This document shows positions 8,299 through 17,895 of a stretch of DNA of 64,000 bases, piece by piece (the stretch's first letter is position 1; each line of letters starts with the position of its first letter). The DNA lies in assembly GCA_029267635.1 (NCBI GenBank), contig JAJUIK010000006.1:1-64000 (forward strand). Direction: 5' to 3'. The notes below the pieces were generated by a model that was not told the origin of the DNA, did not search any database, and was given only the letters and a program-made list of their open reading frames with translations. This DNA is from Moraxellaceae bacterium. GTDB taxonomy: Bacteria > Pseudomonadota > Gammaproteobacteria > Pseudomonadales > Moraxellaceae. The translations under genes and the position numbers were made by a program.

Positions 8299-8670
8299 CT
8301 ATAACCAGCGCTTCGCCATGCGGGCATACAGCCATAAAGGGATGAGTGTGCTAATCAGCATAACCAGCAGAAATAAGGGAATTTCCTTGCCCATGTGTAC
8401 CAGCATCAACAGGGAACCGGCACAGATTGGTAAAAAAGCAAAGCCACTTTCTTTCATCAGCCGATTATTGGTATCGACTAGACGCAGCGGGAGTTTTTTG
8501 AATTTACGCCATGTGCCGAGCACGATCAGTAAGCTGATCAGCCCGACCAGATTGCCCAGTTCGGGATGATGAAACAGCCCCATCAATGCAACTGCTGCTT
8601 CGCGAAAAATCACGATTAATGCCAGTGTGCCGATCCAGGCTGGCCAATCTAATTTTTTTATTGCATCCAT
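8299..8670 (-). CDS. LrgA/CidA-family holin-like protein
   Basis: A 123-residue protein with about four membrane segments and the family region VGLISLLIVLGTWRKFKKLP, then RLMKESGFAFLPICAGSLL. This is the antiholin/holin-like LrgA/CidA group. It is translated just ahead of lrgB, so the two form the usual lrgAB pair. A LysR or two-component regulator, often next to such pairs, is not present here. Confidence 0.86.
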   Translation of the reverse strand: MDAIKKLDWPAWIGTLALIVIFREAAVALMGLFHHPELGNLVGLISLLIVLGTWRKFKKLPLRLVDTNNRLMKESGFAFLPICAGSLLMLVHMGKEIPLFLLVMLISTLIPLWLYARMAKRWL

Positions 8671-8704
8671 GTTGTTGCTACTTTTAAACCTGACGTTTCA
8701 CGTT

Positions 8705-10045
8705 TTAACCGATCTGGTCCTGGATTTCAAATTCTTCTAGCGGTCTTTTGAATTGCTGTGCTGCCGTGCCAAGAATTTCATCGATTGGTAAATTGGCTTG
8801 CCGGATCAGCTGCTGCAATTTATCGGGTGCCATGCTGACTTGCAGATGCAGATTGCCAACCTCATCATACTGTTCGGATTGAATGACGTTTAGCGTATAG
8901 AGTTGGGTACGTAACTTGTTATAAGCGGGTTGCAGCACCAGATCAAAGGTCTGTAACTGGCCGAGCAGACATTCCTGCACGGCCTGACGCAGTAAATCCA
9001 GACCTTGACCGCTATGGGCAGAAACATAGACACGATCAGGAAGATGTGGGCCACGATAGACAATTTTGGCATCTTCGCCACTCTGATCAATCTTGTTATA
9101 AACGCGCAGTACCGGAACATTTGCACCGATTTCTTTCAGTACGGTTTCCACGGCTTCAATTTGCTCCAGCATGTCCGGACTGCTGCTATCAATCACGTGC
9201 AACAATAAAGTCGCTTCCAGCACTTCCTCCAACGTTGCTTTAAACGATTCGACCAGACCGTGCTGTAGGTTGCGGACAAAGCCTACAGTATCAGCCAGTA
9301 CAACAGTACCAATCCCGTCCCACTGCAAACGGCGTAGAGTCGGATCAAGGGTGGCAAATAGCTGGTTAGCGGCGTAGACATTGCTGTTTGCCAAGATATT
9401 AAACAGAGTCGATTTGCCGGCATTGGTATACCCGACCAATGAAACTGTAGGCACAGCGGCTTTTTGGCGCGCCGCACGGCCCTGACTGCGTGTTTTACGC
9501 ACTTTTTCCAGCCGATCTTTCAGCTGTCCCATGCGGATACGTAACAGGCGGCGGTCAGTTTCCAGTTGTTTTTCCCCCGGACCACGCAGACCGATCCCCC
9601 CTTTTTGCCGTTCCAGATTGGTCCAGCCGCGAACCAGACGGGTCGAGATATATTCAAGCTGTGCCAGTTCAACCTGCAGTTTACCTTCATGGGTGCGGGC
9701 ACGCTGTGCAAAGATATCCAGGATTAGGCCGGTACGGTCAATTACGCGGCATTGCAGGACTTTTTCCAAGTTACGCTGTTGTGCAGGGGACAGCGCATGA
9801 TCGAAAATCACCAGATCTGCTTCTTGTATTTTGACCAGCTCTGCAATTTCATCGGCTTTACCTGATCCGATAAACAGTTTCGGGTCGGGTTTAATGCGTT
9901 GTGCCTGAAGATGTTCGAGAATTTCGGCACCCGCGGATTGGGCCAGTAGATGGAATTCTTCCGCATCAATATCTTCCAGCATTTGCACCGATACACTGAC
10001 CAGTATTGCGCGTTCTCCGCCTTGATGGCGCTCAAAATTTTCCAC
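8705..10045 (-). CDS. hflX: Ribosome-associated GTPase HflX
   Basis: HflX binds the 50S subunit and splits stalled ribosomes. The 446-residue protein has the N-terminal HflX domain with KLFIGSGKADEI (about 56-67), the Gly-rich linker GGIGLRGPGEKQLETDRR (about 149-166) diagnostic of the family, and the GTPase domain with P-loop GYTNAGKS (205-212), DTVGF (G3) and NKID (G4). In many proteobacteria hfq lies immediately upstream; here it does not. The gene is divergent from the acyltransferase at 10.4 kb. Confidence 0.96.
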   Translation of the reverse strand: MENFERHQGGERAILVSVSVQMLEDIDAEEFHLLAQSAGAEILEHLQAQRIKPDPKLFIGSGKADEIAELVKIQEADLVIFDHALSPAQQRNLEKVLQCRVIDRTGLILDIFAQRARTHEGKLQVELAQLEYISTRLVRGWTNLERQKGGIGLRGPGEKQLETDRRLLRIRMGQLKDRLEKVRKTRSQGRAARQKAAVPTVSLVGYTNAGKSTLFNILANSNVYAANQLFATLDPTLRRLQWDGIGTVVLADTVGFVRNLQHGLVESFKATLEEVLEATLLLHVIDSSSPDMLEQIEAVETVLKEIGANVPVLRVYNKIDQSGEDAKIVYRGPHLPDRVYVSAHSGQGLDLLRQAVQECLLGQLQTFDLVLQPAYNKLRTQLYTLNVIQSEQYDEVGNLHLQVSMAPDKLQQLIRQANLPIDEILGTAAQQFKRPLEEFEIQDQIG

Positions 10046-10379
10046 TAATGATTAAACTCTGCAGGATGAGAAAAATCTTATTTTAGAGCAAAAAATAGGA
10101 TGAAAGGGAATTTTCCTGTTGGCTTTGTTGGTGGTGAAAATGGATGGAACGTTATTTAAGGCTCAGAAAAAAGTAAAAATTGAGAAAATGCTCAGCAGTT
10201 TTTTAAGATGGATGCGCATCTGATTATGGGCGATGAAAATGAACCTTTTTACGCACTTGGTCGGATATTTTTGCTGCCTTGAAATGCACTAGAATAATCG
10301 CCATAAATAATGCAATGTGGTTTTTCTGATCAATGTAAATTGTTGCAAAAGACCATAGAATGCCGTTTCATTCGACCAT
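10046..10379. other. Divergent intergenic region hflX / acyltransferase
   Basis: An AT-rich spacer of 334 bases between divergent genes. It should hold both promoters, but I see no confident -35/-10 pair. No open frame with protein-like composition and no RNA gene is visible. Confidence 0.5.
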
Positions 10380-11234
10380 TTGCTGCCTCCCGCTTTATTG
10401 ATGCCTTTTATGAATTTATTATCCGCTGCACCAATTGCCAAACTTCAGGGTCTGGCCAAATTTTATCTCTATAGCAAAAAAATAGCGGCCGGATTCTGGG
10501 CCATCAGTGAAGGTTTTTATCTGGTTTTTCGTCACCGTCTGTACAAAGATCCGAACAATCCGCAGCATACCCGTTATGTGCAGCATGTCTGTCGCCGTTT
10601 ATGTGAAGTGTTTAATGTTCAGGTGAAAATTCATGGGGAAATTCCACGCCATCCTTCATTATGGGTGGGGAATCATGTGTCCTGGCTCGACATTCCGGTA
10701 TTCGGTTCCGGGGCGCGGGTGTTTTTTCTGGCCAAGGCGGAAATTGCGCAATGGCCGATTGTCGGGCAACTGGCCAAAGGTGGGGGTACCCTGTTTATCA
10801 AGCGTGGATCGGGGGATTCCGGTCGGGTGCGTGAGCAGATTACAGGATTTCTCAAACAGGATATTCCGGTGCTATTTTTCCCGGAAGCGACGACATCAGA
10901 TGGTCGGGGGATTAAAAAGATTCATGGCCGTCTACTGGAAGCAGCGATTGATGCCCAGCGACCTGTGCAGGTCATGCTGATCTGTTATGTCAATCAGCAT
11001 GGCGAGCTGGATATGATCGCTCCGTTTATTGACCAAATGACTTTTCTCGATCATATCCAGCGGGTGTTGGAAATGCCGAAAGTCACGGCACATTTAATGA
11101 TGCTTCCGGAAATTTCCGTACAGGGCCATAATGTGGAAAGCCTGACTGAAGAAGTGCAACTGCGGATGACAGAAGGCCTGCAGCGCTTACATGCCAAAGT
11201 CTTGGGTGCTGCCCAACAGGATGTTGAGCAGTAA
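10380..11234 (+). CDS. 1-acylglycerol-3-phosphate acyltransferase-like (PlsC family)
   Basis: A lysophospholipid acyltransferase of the PlsC superfamily. It shows the HX4D catalytic motif in NHVSWLDIPVF (about residues 98-108), the glycerol-phosphate-binding block with FIKRGSGDSGRVREQ, and FFPEATTSDGRGIKKIH, the EGT-like block (here EAT). These enzymes acylate lysophosphatidate or similar lipids at the inner membrane. The start is uncertain: TTG at 10380 or ATG at 10401 or 10410, none with a clear ribosome site. It is convergent with the phospholipase D gene, eight bases apart, with no obvious terminator between. Confidence 0.88.
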   Translation: MLPPALLMPFMNLLSAAPIAKLQGLAKFYLYSKKIAAGFWAISEGFYLVFRHRLYKDPNNPQHTRYVQHVCRRLCEVFNVQVKIHGEIPRHPSLWVGNHVSWLDIPVFGSGARVFFLAKAEIAQWPIVGQLAKGGGTLFIKRGSGDSGRVREQITGFLKQDIPVLFFPEATTSDGRGIKKIHGRLLEAAIDAQRPVQVMLICYVNQHGELDMIAPFIDQMTFLDHIQRVLEMPKVTAHLMMLPEISVQGHNVESLTEEVQLRMTEGLQRLHAKVLGAAQQDVEQ

Positions 11235-11242
11235 CACCGACC

Positions 11243-12874
11243 TTACATCATCCTTTCCAGAGGCAACCAGGAAATCACCTTGAGACCGGCTTTTTGCCAC
11301 CATTTCATCCGGGGTTCTTTTTTATAGATCTTGCTGTGTTGGGCATTTTTTTGTTGCCAGAGGATCTTATTCTCGGCATTCAGCAAGAGCTGGTAGGCAT
11401 ATTTATTCAGGTTTTCATTCATGGTCTGGTGCACGCCACGTGCCAGGCTTGGGCTGTTGAGCAGGACACCGATTTCCGTGTTGAGATAGGCGGAACGTGG
11501 ATCAAAATTAAAAGAGCCAATAAAGACCTGTTTTTGATCCAGGGCCATCAATTTGACATGCAGACTGGAGTGGCTTAAGCCTTGCAAGCTGACGTTGGCT
11601 TTCTGGGCAATTTCATCGGTTTTCTCGTTTAAATCTTCAGAAGCCAAAACCGGCAAAAATTCATAGAGTTGCACACCATCTTGCAAAAGCGGCTTGCGGT
11701 ATTTGGCATAAAATGCATGCACCAGCGCGACGTCGTTAGCCTTGAAGGAGTTGGTCAGCACACGTACCTTCACCCCTGATTGAGCAAGATTGCCCAGCAT
11801 TTCTGCACCTTTTTTTTCTGGAATGAAATAGGCGGAAATAATATCTACACTTTCTGTCGGTTTGTCTAAGTGGTTGATCAGCTGGAAATTTAGATAGTCT
11901 TCTTTGCTGGCTTTGGCCTTGATTTTTTCCGGCGAATCCTTCACTACTTCTGCCTGTACCCAGTCAAATTTGATGTTCTGATTGAGCCAGGTATCAAATG
12001 TATGCGAGCGGTTGGCCAGATCCAGATAATTCTGTACGGTAATGTCCTGATAATGTGCTTTAAGCTGACGGCTGAGACTGTCATAACGCAAGGTGTGCTG
12101 CTGCGGATTGACAATATGCTGGACGGAATAGGCATATTCATGATTCCAGTATACATCAAACGAATGGATGATCTCATCCACAGCCTGACCGACCAGCATC
12201 ACATCCACATCAGAAAACTGGTAATTGTCACTGGCATTGTAGTACTGGTTGCTCATATTGCGGCCACCGATCAGGGCAATCTGGTTGTCGGCAATAAAGC
12301 TCTTGTTGTGCATGCGCCGGTTGATGCGCTTCAGATCGAGCAACATGTCCATGGCGCGGTATTTGCGGAAGCGGTAAGGATTAAACAGTTTGATTTCAAT
12401 GTTTTGATGCTGAGATAAAGCCAGATAGATGCCTTCCATGTTCTTGGCGTTATTGTCATCCATCAATAAACGGACTTTTACCCCACGATCTGCCGCTTCG
12501 ATAATGGAATGTAGCGCCAGTGCACCAATTTTATCGTTATCCCAGATGTAATATTGCAAGTCGAGGGTCTTTTCGGCTTTATCGATCAGACGCAGGCGTG
12601 CGGCGAGAGCTTCTAAGGGATCATACAGCACATGGTAACCGGTCAGTCCCGGATTTTGTGCACGTAACGGCGTAACGATCTTCGCTAAAGTCGCCTGTGA
12701 AGTGTCGGTTTGATAGGCATAGTGTGGCGTTTCCTGACCAGGTGTCGGCAAGGTGCTACAGGCAGGAACACCTAACAGCAGACTGCAACTGAGTAGCAGC
12801 GCCGTGTGACGGGTACGGAACCGGGAAACAGGAGCAGCATCCACCGCAGCAGGATGTTCAGAAAATGGCGCCAT
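11243..12874 (-). CDS. Phospholipase D-family lipoprotein
   Basis: A 543-residue protein with two HKD catalytic motifs: H189-K191-D196 followed by GGRN, and H439-K441-D446 followed by GSFNFDPRS. Two motifs in one chain make a complete active site as in phospholipase D and cardiolipin synthase-like enzymes. The N-terminus has Arg-rich residues, then a hydrophobic stretch ending at a lipobox-like VPAC (Cys39), so it is probably exported and lipid-anchored. Related PLD proteins in A. baumannii are linked to host interaction; the substrate here is not evident. Confidence 0.87.
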   Translation of the reverse strand: MAPFSEHPAAVDAAPVSRFRTRHTALLLSCSLLLGVPACSTLPTPGQETPHYAYQTDTSQATLAKIVTPLRAQNPGLTGYHVLYDPLEALAARLRLIDKAEKTLDLQYYIWDNDKIGALALHSIIEAADRGVKVRLLMDDNNAKNMEGIYLALSQHQNIEIKLFNPYRFRKYRAMDMLLDLKRINRRMHNKSFIADNQIALIGGRNMSNQYYNASDNYQFSDVDVMLVGQAVDEIIHSFDVYWNHEYAYSVQHIVNPQQHTLRYDSLSRQLKAHYQDITVQNYLDLANRSHTFDTWLNQNIKFDWVQAEVVKDSPEKIKAKASKEDYLNFQLINHLDKPTESVDIISAYFIPEKKGAEMLGNLAQSGVKVRVLTNSFKANDVALVHAFYAKYRKPLLQDGVQLYEFLPVLASEDLNEKTDEIAQKANVSLQGLSHSSLHVKLMALDQKQVFIGSFNFDPRSAYLNTEIGVLLNSPSLARGVHQTMNENLNKYAYQLLLNAENKILWQQKNAQHSKIYKKEPRMKWWQKAGLKVISWLPLERMM

Positions 12875-12981
12875 ATAATGCTGATCGGGTCAAAAATAGA
12901 GCTAGAGTATAATGAGGTGTTGTGCAAAGATAAATATTGATGACAGGAATATGAAATCTGCATCAATTTTAGAGAAAGAAT

Positions 12982-13992
12982 ATGTGGACATCGAATTCAA
13001 TTATTTTATATTTTTACCTCAGTTTTGTATTTTTGGCCTTATGGTCGATTGCACAGGCCTGGATGAGTCAGGCACGCACGGAAACCATTCATCCGTTTAA
13101 AGCCTTTGTGCATTTGCTGGCTTTTTATCTGGCTTATTTACTGTTTCCCTTATTCTTTTTCAGTTTGTATGCAGGCTGGATTGGCTATTATTCAGCACAT
13201 GAAGCGATCTTTATTTTCTTCTTAAGTGCTGTGCTGATTTATGCGCGTTTTATCGAACCGCAAAGTGTGCGTATTCAAAAACATCGTTATCAGCTCAATC
13301 CGGAACAACCTTTCCGCCAGCCGGTCAAGGTGGCCTTGATCGCCGATTTGCATATAGGCCTGTTTTCCGGGCATGAACGGCAACTTAGAATCATTGTCGA
13401 GAAAATCAATCAGCAAAATCCGGATCTGGTGGTGGTGGCGGGGGACTGGACCTATGAACCGGAAAATAAACTGGCCGATGAGCTGATGATTCTTCGCCAG
13501 ATTGATGCGCCGGTCTATTCGGTTTCAGGCAACCATGATGAGCAGTATCCTGGACCACCGATTCAGGACCTGCTCAGACATGCGCTGGAAGTCAATGATG
13601 TGATGGACATTGAAGGCAAGGTCATCGATTTTGCCGAGTTTCGTCTGATTGGGATTGGAGATTTATGGGCGGGAAAAACCGACATGCGCTATATGCCAAG
13701 TTTGCCTCAGGATAAGCCTTGGCTGATTTTGTCGCATAATCCGGATACCGTGGACATGGTGCCGCAGTTACCCATGCGGCCTTTAATGTTGTCCGGGCAT
13801 ACGCATGGGGGGCAGGTGGAGCTGCCGTTTGTCACCAATTACATCATGAAAAAAGTGTCCATTTTGGGCCATAAACATGGCTGGTATCGTCATGAAAATG
13901 CCGATGTGTTTGTCACGGTAGGCACCGGTATGGTAGGGGTTCCTTTTCGTTTCCGGGTGCCACCAACCATTGACATTATTGAGCTGGTTTAA
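12982..13992 (+). CDS. Membrane-anchored metallophosphoesterase
   Basis: A 336-residue protein with about three hydrophobic segments in the first 90 residues, then a calcineurin-like phosphoesterase domain. Metal-binding motifs are ADLHIG (D-x-H), VVAGDWT (G-D), SGNHDEQ (G-N-H-D) and SGHTHGGQ (G-H-T-H). This layout matches YkuE/YaeI-type enzymes that act on lipid-like or nucleotide substrates at the membrane. It is divergent from the PLD gene. The substrate is unknown. Confidence 0.88.
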   Translation: MWTSNSIILYFYLSFVFLALWSIAQAWMSQARTETIHPFKAFVHLLAFYLAYLLFPLFFFSLYAGWIGYYSAHEAIFIFFLSAVLIYARFIEPQSVRIQKHRYQLNPEQPFRQPVKVALIADLHIGLFSGHERQLRIIVEKINQQNPDLVVVAGDWTYEPENKLADELMILRQIDAPVYSVSGNHDEQYPGPPIQDLLRHALEVNDVMDIEGKVIDFAEFRLIGIGDLWAGKTDMRYMPSLPQDKPWLILSHNPDTVDMVPQLPMRPLMLSGHTHGGQVELPFVTNYIMKKVSILGHKHGWYRHENADVFVTVGTGMVGVPFRFRVPPTIDIIELV

Positions 13993-14006
13993 GCTCTATC
14001 AATAAC

Positions 14007-14033
14007 AAAGGCGGTCACGAAGAGCGCCTTTTT
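14007..14033. terminator. Terminator between metallophosphoesterase and MHS transporter
   Basis: AAAGGCG / CGCCTTT arms around an 11-base interval, followed by a T-run on the plus strand, between convergent genes. Confidence 0.7.
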
Positions 14034-14050
14034 GTGTCGCGTAAAAGAGA

Positions 14051-15361
14051 TTAAATCTGGTTGTTGACGTCGACGTTTTTGGTTTCCCGGATCATTAAAA
14101 AGGCCACCAGTGAAAGCAATGATGCTGCACTGAGATAATAACCCACAGCATATAAGCCATAACTTTCTGCCAGTTTGGTGGCAATCAGCGGGGCAAACGA
14201 GGCACCAAAAATACCAGCCAGGTTAAAGGTCAATGCTGAACCGGTATAACGCACTGAAGTCGGGAAAATTTCCGATAACACGGTGCCAATCGGACCATAG
14301 GTCAATCCCATAATTGCTAAACCGATACACAAGAATAAAAACACGATTAGGGTATTGCCCGATTCCAGCATGTCGGCAAAGAACAGACCAAAAATGGCCG
14401 AGATCATACAGACCAGAATAGAGGTGGTTTTACGACCTAGTTTTTCCGCCAGAATCGCTGAAAGCGGAATAAAGGCCGCAAAGCATAAGGTGGCAATCAA
14501 CTGTAATTGCAGAAACTCACCACGTGGATAACCCAGTTTGGTGGTGGCCCAGTTCAGCGCGAAAACGGTGGTGAGGTAAAACACCACAAAGGTACAAATC
14601 GCCGCAATCGTGCCCAAGATCAGCATACGTAAATGTTTGCTAAACACTTCCTTAAACGGCACATTCACTTCTTTTTGCTTATCCAGCACTTTCTGGAACG
14701 CCGGGGTTTCATGCAGTTTCAAACGGATGTATAAACCGATAATCACCAACGCTGCACTTGCGATAAACGGAATGCGCCAGCCCCATTGCATAAAGGCTTG
14801 TTCTGACATCAGTGCACCCAGCGTGAGGAAAGAACCTGTTGCCAGAATAAAGCCAATCGGTGCACCTAACTGCGGAAACATCCCATACCAGGCCCGTTTG
14901 CCTTCTGGTGCATTTTCAGTCGCCAGTAACACCGCGCCACTCCATTCACCGCCTAAACCTAAGCCCTGACCCATACGGCATAGTGCCAAAAGTAACGGGG
15001 CCGCCAGTCCGATTTGTGCATAGGTCGGCAACAAGCCAATACATACGGTCGAGATGCCCATGGTGAGCAAGGCAGCCACCAAGGTCGCTTTACGGCCAAT
15101 GCGGTCACCTAAATGGCCAAATAATGTTGCGCCTACGGGACGCGCGATAAAGGCAATCGCAAAGGTAGCCAAAGACTGTAACACTGCTGCACTGCCACTG
15201 CTGGCCGGGAAAAACAGGTGGGGAAAAATGATCACCGCAGCGGTGGCATAAATATAGAAATCAAAAAACTCGATGGTGGTGCCTACCAGACTGGCAAATA
15301 AGACTCGGGCTTTGGAGTTGGTCGCGACAGCCGATGCCGCGCTGGGAATGGATGATGCCAT
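14051..15361 (-). CDS. MFS transporter, metabolite:H+ symporter family
   Basis: A 436-residue twelve-segment permease of the MHS group (relatives: KgtP, ShiA, ProP). Signature stretches are GTTIEFFDFYIYATAA in the first segment (about 27-42), GHLGDRIGRKATL (about 82-94) and LGLGGEWSGAVLLATENAPEG (about 133-153). Such proteins import organic acids or zwitterions with protons; the substrate cannot be read from the sequence. It follows the hemolysin-III gene on the same strand by about 137 bases. Confidence 0.86.
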   Translation of the reverse strand: MASSIPSAASAVATNSKARVLFASLVGTTIEFFDFYIYATAAVIIFPHLFFPASSGSAAVLQSLATFAIAFIARPVGATLFGHLGDRIGRKATLVAALLTMGISTVCIGLLPTYAQIGLAAPLLLALCRMGQGLGLGGEWSGAVLLATENAPEGKRAWYGMFPQLGAPIGFILATGSFLTLGALMSEQAFMQWGWRIPFIASAALVIIGLYIRLKLHETPAFQKVLDKQKEVNVPFKEVFSKHLRMLILGTIAAICTFVVFYLTTVFALNWATTKLGYPRGEFLQLQLIATLCFAAFIPLSAILAEKLGRKTTSILVCMISAIFGLFFADMLESGNTLIVFLFLCIGLAIMGLTYGPIGTVLSEIFPTSVRYTGSALTFNLAGIFGASFAPLIATKLAESYGLYAVGYYLSAASLLSLVAFLMIRETKNVDVNNQI

Positions 15362-15498
15362 GGAGGACCTTACACGATATACAAAATTGAAAGAGTGTTG
15401 CAGCTCGGCAGTGATCTTTTTAAACGCACATCATTTTAAAAACAACAAAACACCCGCCTCAGTATAGAAATTGGGGAAGGCTGAGACAAATCATGAAT

Positions 15499-16164
15499 TT
15501 AGATGACGTACCAATAGATGGCCAGAAAATGTAATCCTGCGCCGAGCAGTACAAATATATGCCAGATGGCGTGAGTATATCTTACCTTTTTCAAGGCATA
15601 GAACAATGCCCCGACCGTGTAGCTCAAACCACCTGCTACCAGCAGGGTGATGGTTTCTGGGCTGAGGTAACGTTGCATATCATCCATGACCAGCACGGCC
15701 AGCCAGCCCATCACGATGTAGGCAATCAAGGACACTTTCTGGAAACGGTGAATCAGTACCAGTTTAAATACGGTACCGATCAGGGCAATCAGCCAAAGTG
15801 CAATCAATAAATAATGTGCTTTGGCCGTCGGCAGGGCAATACTGAGAAAAGGCGTATAGGTCCCGGCAATCAGATAATAAATCGCGGTATGGTCCAGTTT
15901 TTTGTACCAGAAGCGTTTGTCTTCGGTTTGCGCCAGATGATAGAGGGTCGAGCCGCTAAACAGCAAAATCAGGCTGAAGGCATAGACCCATAAACCGATC
16001 CAGGGTCCAGTGGCCAAATAAGCACCTTTGATGATCAGAAAAATACTGGCAATCACGGCCAGAAGTGCTCCGAAGGCATGGGTGATCACATTGAATCGTT
16101 CTTCTAGCGGATCATAGTCTTGCATTAAGGGTGATTTCATAGCCATTAAATAATAAAAATACAT
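15499..16164 (-). CDS. Hemolysin III / PAQR-family membrane protein
   Basis: A protein of up to 221 residues with seven hydrophobic segments of the YqfA/hemolysin-III (PAQR-like) family. Typical features are EERFNVITHAFGALLAV near the N-terminus, the SGSTLYHL segment, the LDHTAIYYLIAGTYTPF stretch, and a C-terminal HAIWHIFVLLGAGLHFLAI. The His and Asp residues in these segments are the family's putative metal site. Several in-frame starts exist within the first 14 codons (ATG at 16164, 16146, 16140, 16125). Function unclear despite the family name. Confidence 0.87.
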   Translation of the reverse strand: MYFYYLMAMKSPLMQDYDPLEERFNVITHAFGALLAVIASIFLIIKGAYLATGPWIGLWVYAFSLILLFSGSTLYHLAQTEDKRFWYKKLDHTAIYYLIAGTYTPFLSIALPTAKAHYLLIALWLIALIGTVFKLVLIHRFQKVSLIAYIVMGWLAVLVMDDMQRYLSPETITLLVAGGLSYTVGALFYALKKVRYTHAIWHIFVLLGAGLHFLAIYWYVI

Positions 16165-16239
16165 TTGTATAATAATGTAATTTTGCTTTTAGGGTAAGAA
16201 GCATTAAAATTTAGCGGCAAATTACTTCAGGTCTTGATT

Positions 16240-17463
16240 ATGTCTCAATTGGCTTCTCCGTCTGTGCAAGAACAACAATTTCTGCATGCCTTCCAGCAAG
16301 CGATTGAAACACAAAGTTTTGACCGGCTGATTCTCAGTCAGTACAAAGGCGAAATCGAACAGCTGGAGAAAATGACTTGGCGCATCATTCAACTGCAAGG
16401 GCAGGCGGTTTTATCTTGCGTGTACCGTTATCATACGCAGGATGTGACCAAAAACTATCCGATCGCAGAAGGCATCCAGCAGATTCAGGGCTTGCTGGAC
16501 TGTTGCAAGCAGGCCAATCTATTCACAGTCACGGAAGAATGGCAACTGAAAAAAAATAAGAAAAAAGCCATGCTGACCCAAATAAAAATCAAACATGCTG
16601 CACAAGCACAAACCTTGCTACAGGGACATGATCGCGCCAAACAACGCTATGTGGTGCAAGATCGTCCCTTTTTGCAGCGCTTGGGCATTACCGATGAAAA
16701 AGCTCAGATCATTCCAAGCATGGCGCGTAAATGGAAACAGATTAATAAGTTTGTGGAAATCTTTTCCAATGCCTTTGAGCAGATCAATAGTGATCAGGAT
16801 GAAATCCGCATTGTCGATTTTGGTTCAGGCAAGGGTTATCTGACTTTCGCATTGTATGATTATCTACAAGAGCAGAAGCATAAAACGCCGTTAATCACCG
16901 GAGTAGAGTTGCGCCCGAATCTGGTGGAATTCTGTCAGCAAGTCGCACAAGACGTGGGTTTTAAGCATCTGGACTTTTTTGAAGGTGATGTACGGACCTA
17001 TCATCCGGAAAAACTGGATGTGATGATTGCCCTGCATGCCTGTGACATTGCCACCGATTTTGCCATTCATACCGGGATTCGCCTGAATGCGGCAATGATC
17101 ATGTGCGCGCCGTGTTGTCATAAAGAATTGCGTCCACAGCTGAAAAGTCCGGCGGTGTTACAGCCGATGCTGCAATATGGCATTCATGCCGGGCAGCAAG
17201 CAGAAATGCTCACCGATACCATTCGTGCATTATTACTTAAAGCCTATGGCTATGATACCAAGGTATTTGAATTCGTTTCTTTGGAACATACCAGCAAAAA
17301 CAAGATGATTCTGGCGACTAAACGCAAAGATGATCAGGCGCCGGATGCAAAAGTACTGGCACAGATCCAGGCTTTGAAGGGAATGTACGGTATTCAAAAA
17401 CATTCGCTGGAACTGTTGCTGGCCGATCAGCTCGAGATCGAGGATGTGGGATGTAAGTGTTAA
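16240..17463 (+). CDS. SAM-dependent methyltransferase (Methyltransf_32-like)
   Basis: A 407-residue protein with an uncharacterised N-terminal domain and a Rossmann methyltransferase domain. Motif I is IVDFGSGKGYLTFAL (about 189-203), the acidic motif is VELRP, and a cysteine-rich MCAPCCHKELRPQ lies further on. This arrangement is seen in a methyltransferase group shared with eukaryotic GSTCD/METTL25-like proteins. The substrate is not known. The ATG at 16240 is chosen over a TTG six bases upstream because an AGG lies nine bases before it. Confidence 0.82.
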   Translation: MSQLASPSVQEQQFLHAFQQAIETQSFDRLILSQYKGEIEQLEKMTWRIIQLQGQAVLSCVYRYHTQDVTKNYPIAEGIQQIQGLLDCCKQANLFTVTEEWQLKKNKKKAMLTQIKIKHAAQAQTLLQGHDRAKQRYVVQDRPFLQRLGITDEKAQIIPSMARKWKQINKFVEIFSNAFEQINSDQDEIRIVDFGSGKGYLTFALYDYLQEQKHKTPLITGVELRPNLVEFCQQVAQDVGFKHLDFFEGDVRTYHPEKLDVMIALHACDIATDFAIHTGIRLNAAMIMCAPCCHKELRPQLKSPAVLQPMLQYGIHAGQQAEMLTDTIRALLLKAYGYDTKVFEFVSLEHTSKNKMILATKRKDDQAPDAKVLAQIQALKGMYGIQKHSLELLLADQLEIEDVGCKC

Positions 17464-17476
17464 ATCTTGCCAATCA

Positions 17477-17500
17477 AAAGCAGCCTGATGGCTGCTTTTT
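17477..17500 (+). terminator. Intrinsic terminator after methyltransferase
   Basis: AAAAGCAGCC / GGCTGCTTTT stem with loop TGAT and a T-run, 13 bases past the stop. Confidence 0.9.
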
Positions 17501-17547
17501 AGGTATGATGTTTAATCTTTATACATTTCAATAAAATAAGCACAAAA

Positions 17548-17895
17548 ATGATAGTCAAAAAAACAAGTCGCAGTCTTTCCGCTTATGCCATGTGGGTTTA
17601 TGTCTTGATTGCGGGGCTCTTCTTTTATGTGCGCTGGCTGGAGTTTATTCCTTCCCGGCAGTGGAATGATATCGGCTGGTATTTGTCTCTGATATTGACG
17701 ATCATGATGATCATTGCGGTGACCATTTATCTGCGGGGGCAGCAAACCGTTTATCGTCAGGCCATTCCATCACGGATGTTGCGTGGGGGCTTTTATCTGG
17801 TGATGATTTTTTTAATGTTGATCATTAACTTGGCGGGGATCGTGCCAGGATTGGGGGCAATCCTGCATCAGGGGGGGGCCAACCGATACAAATAG
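17548..17895 (+). CDS. Small membrane protein, frame possibly broken at a G8 tract
   Basis: A 115-residue open frame with about three hydrophobic segments and no family I recognise. Its end is suspicious: it crosses eight consecutive G residues at 17871-17878 and stops 17 bases later. In the +1-G frame the reading continues without a stop to 18113, with protein-like composition and no start of its own. One extra G would give a single 188-residue protein: three membrane segments plus a soluble C-terminal domain. The disrupted form may be a phase-off state, a true mutation, or a base-calling error. Confidence 0.6.
   Translation: MIVKKTSRSLSAYAMWVYVLIAGLFFYVRWLEFIPSRQWNDIGWYLSLILTIMMIIAVTIYLRGQQTVYRQAIPSRMLRGGFYLVMIFLMLIINLAGIVPGLGAILHQGGANRYK
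17871..17878 (+). repeat. G8 homopolymer tract inside a coding frame
   Basis: Eight consecutive G bases within the small membrane protein gene, at the point where the reading frame would need one more base to stay open. Such tracts are prone to slippage. Confidence 0.9.
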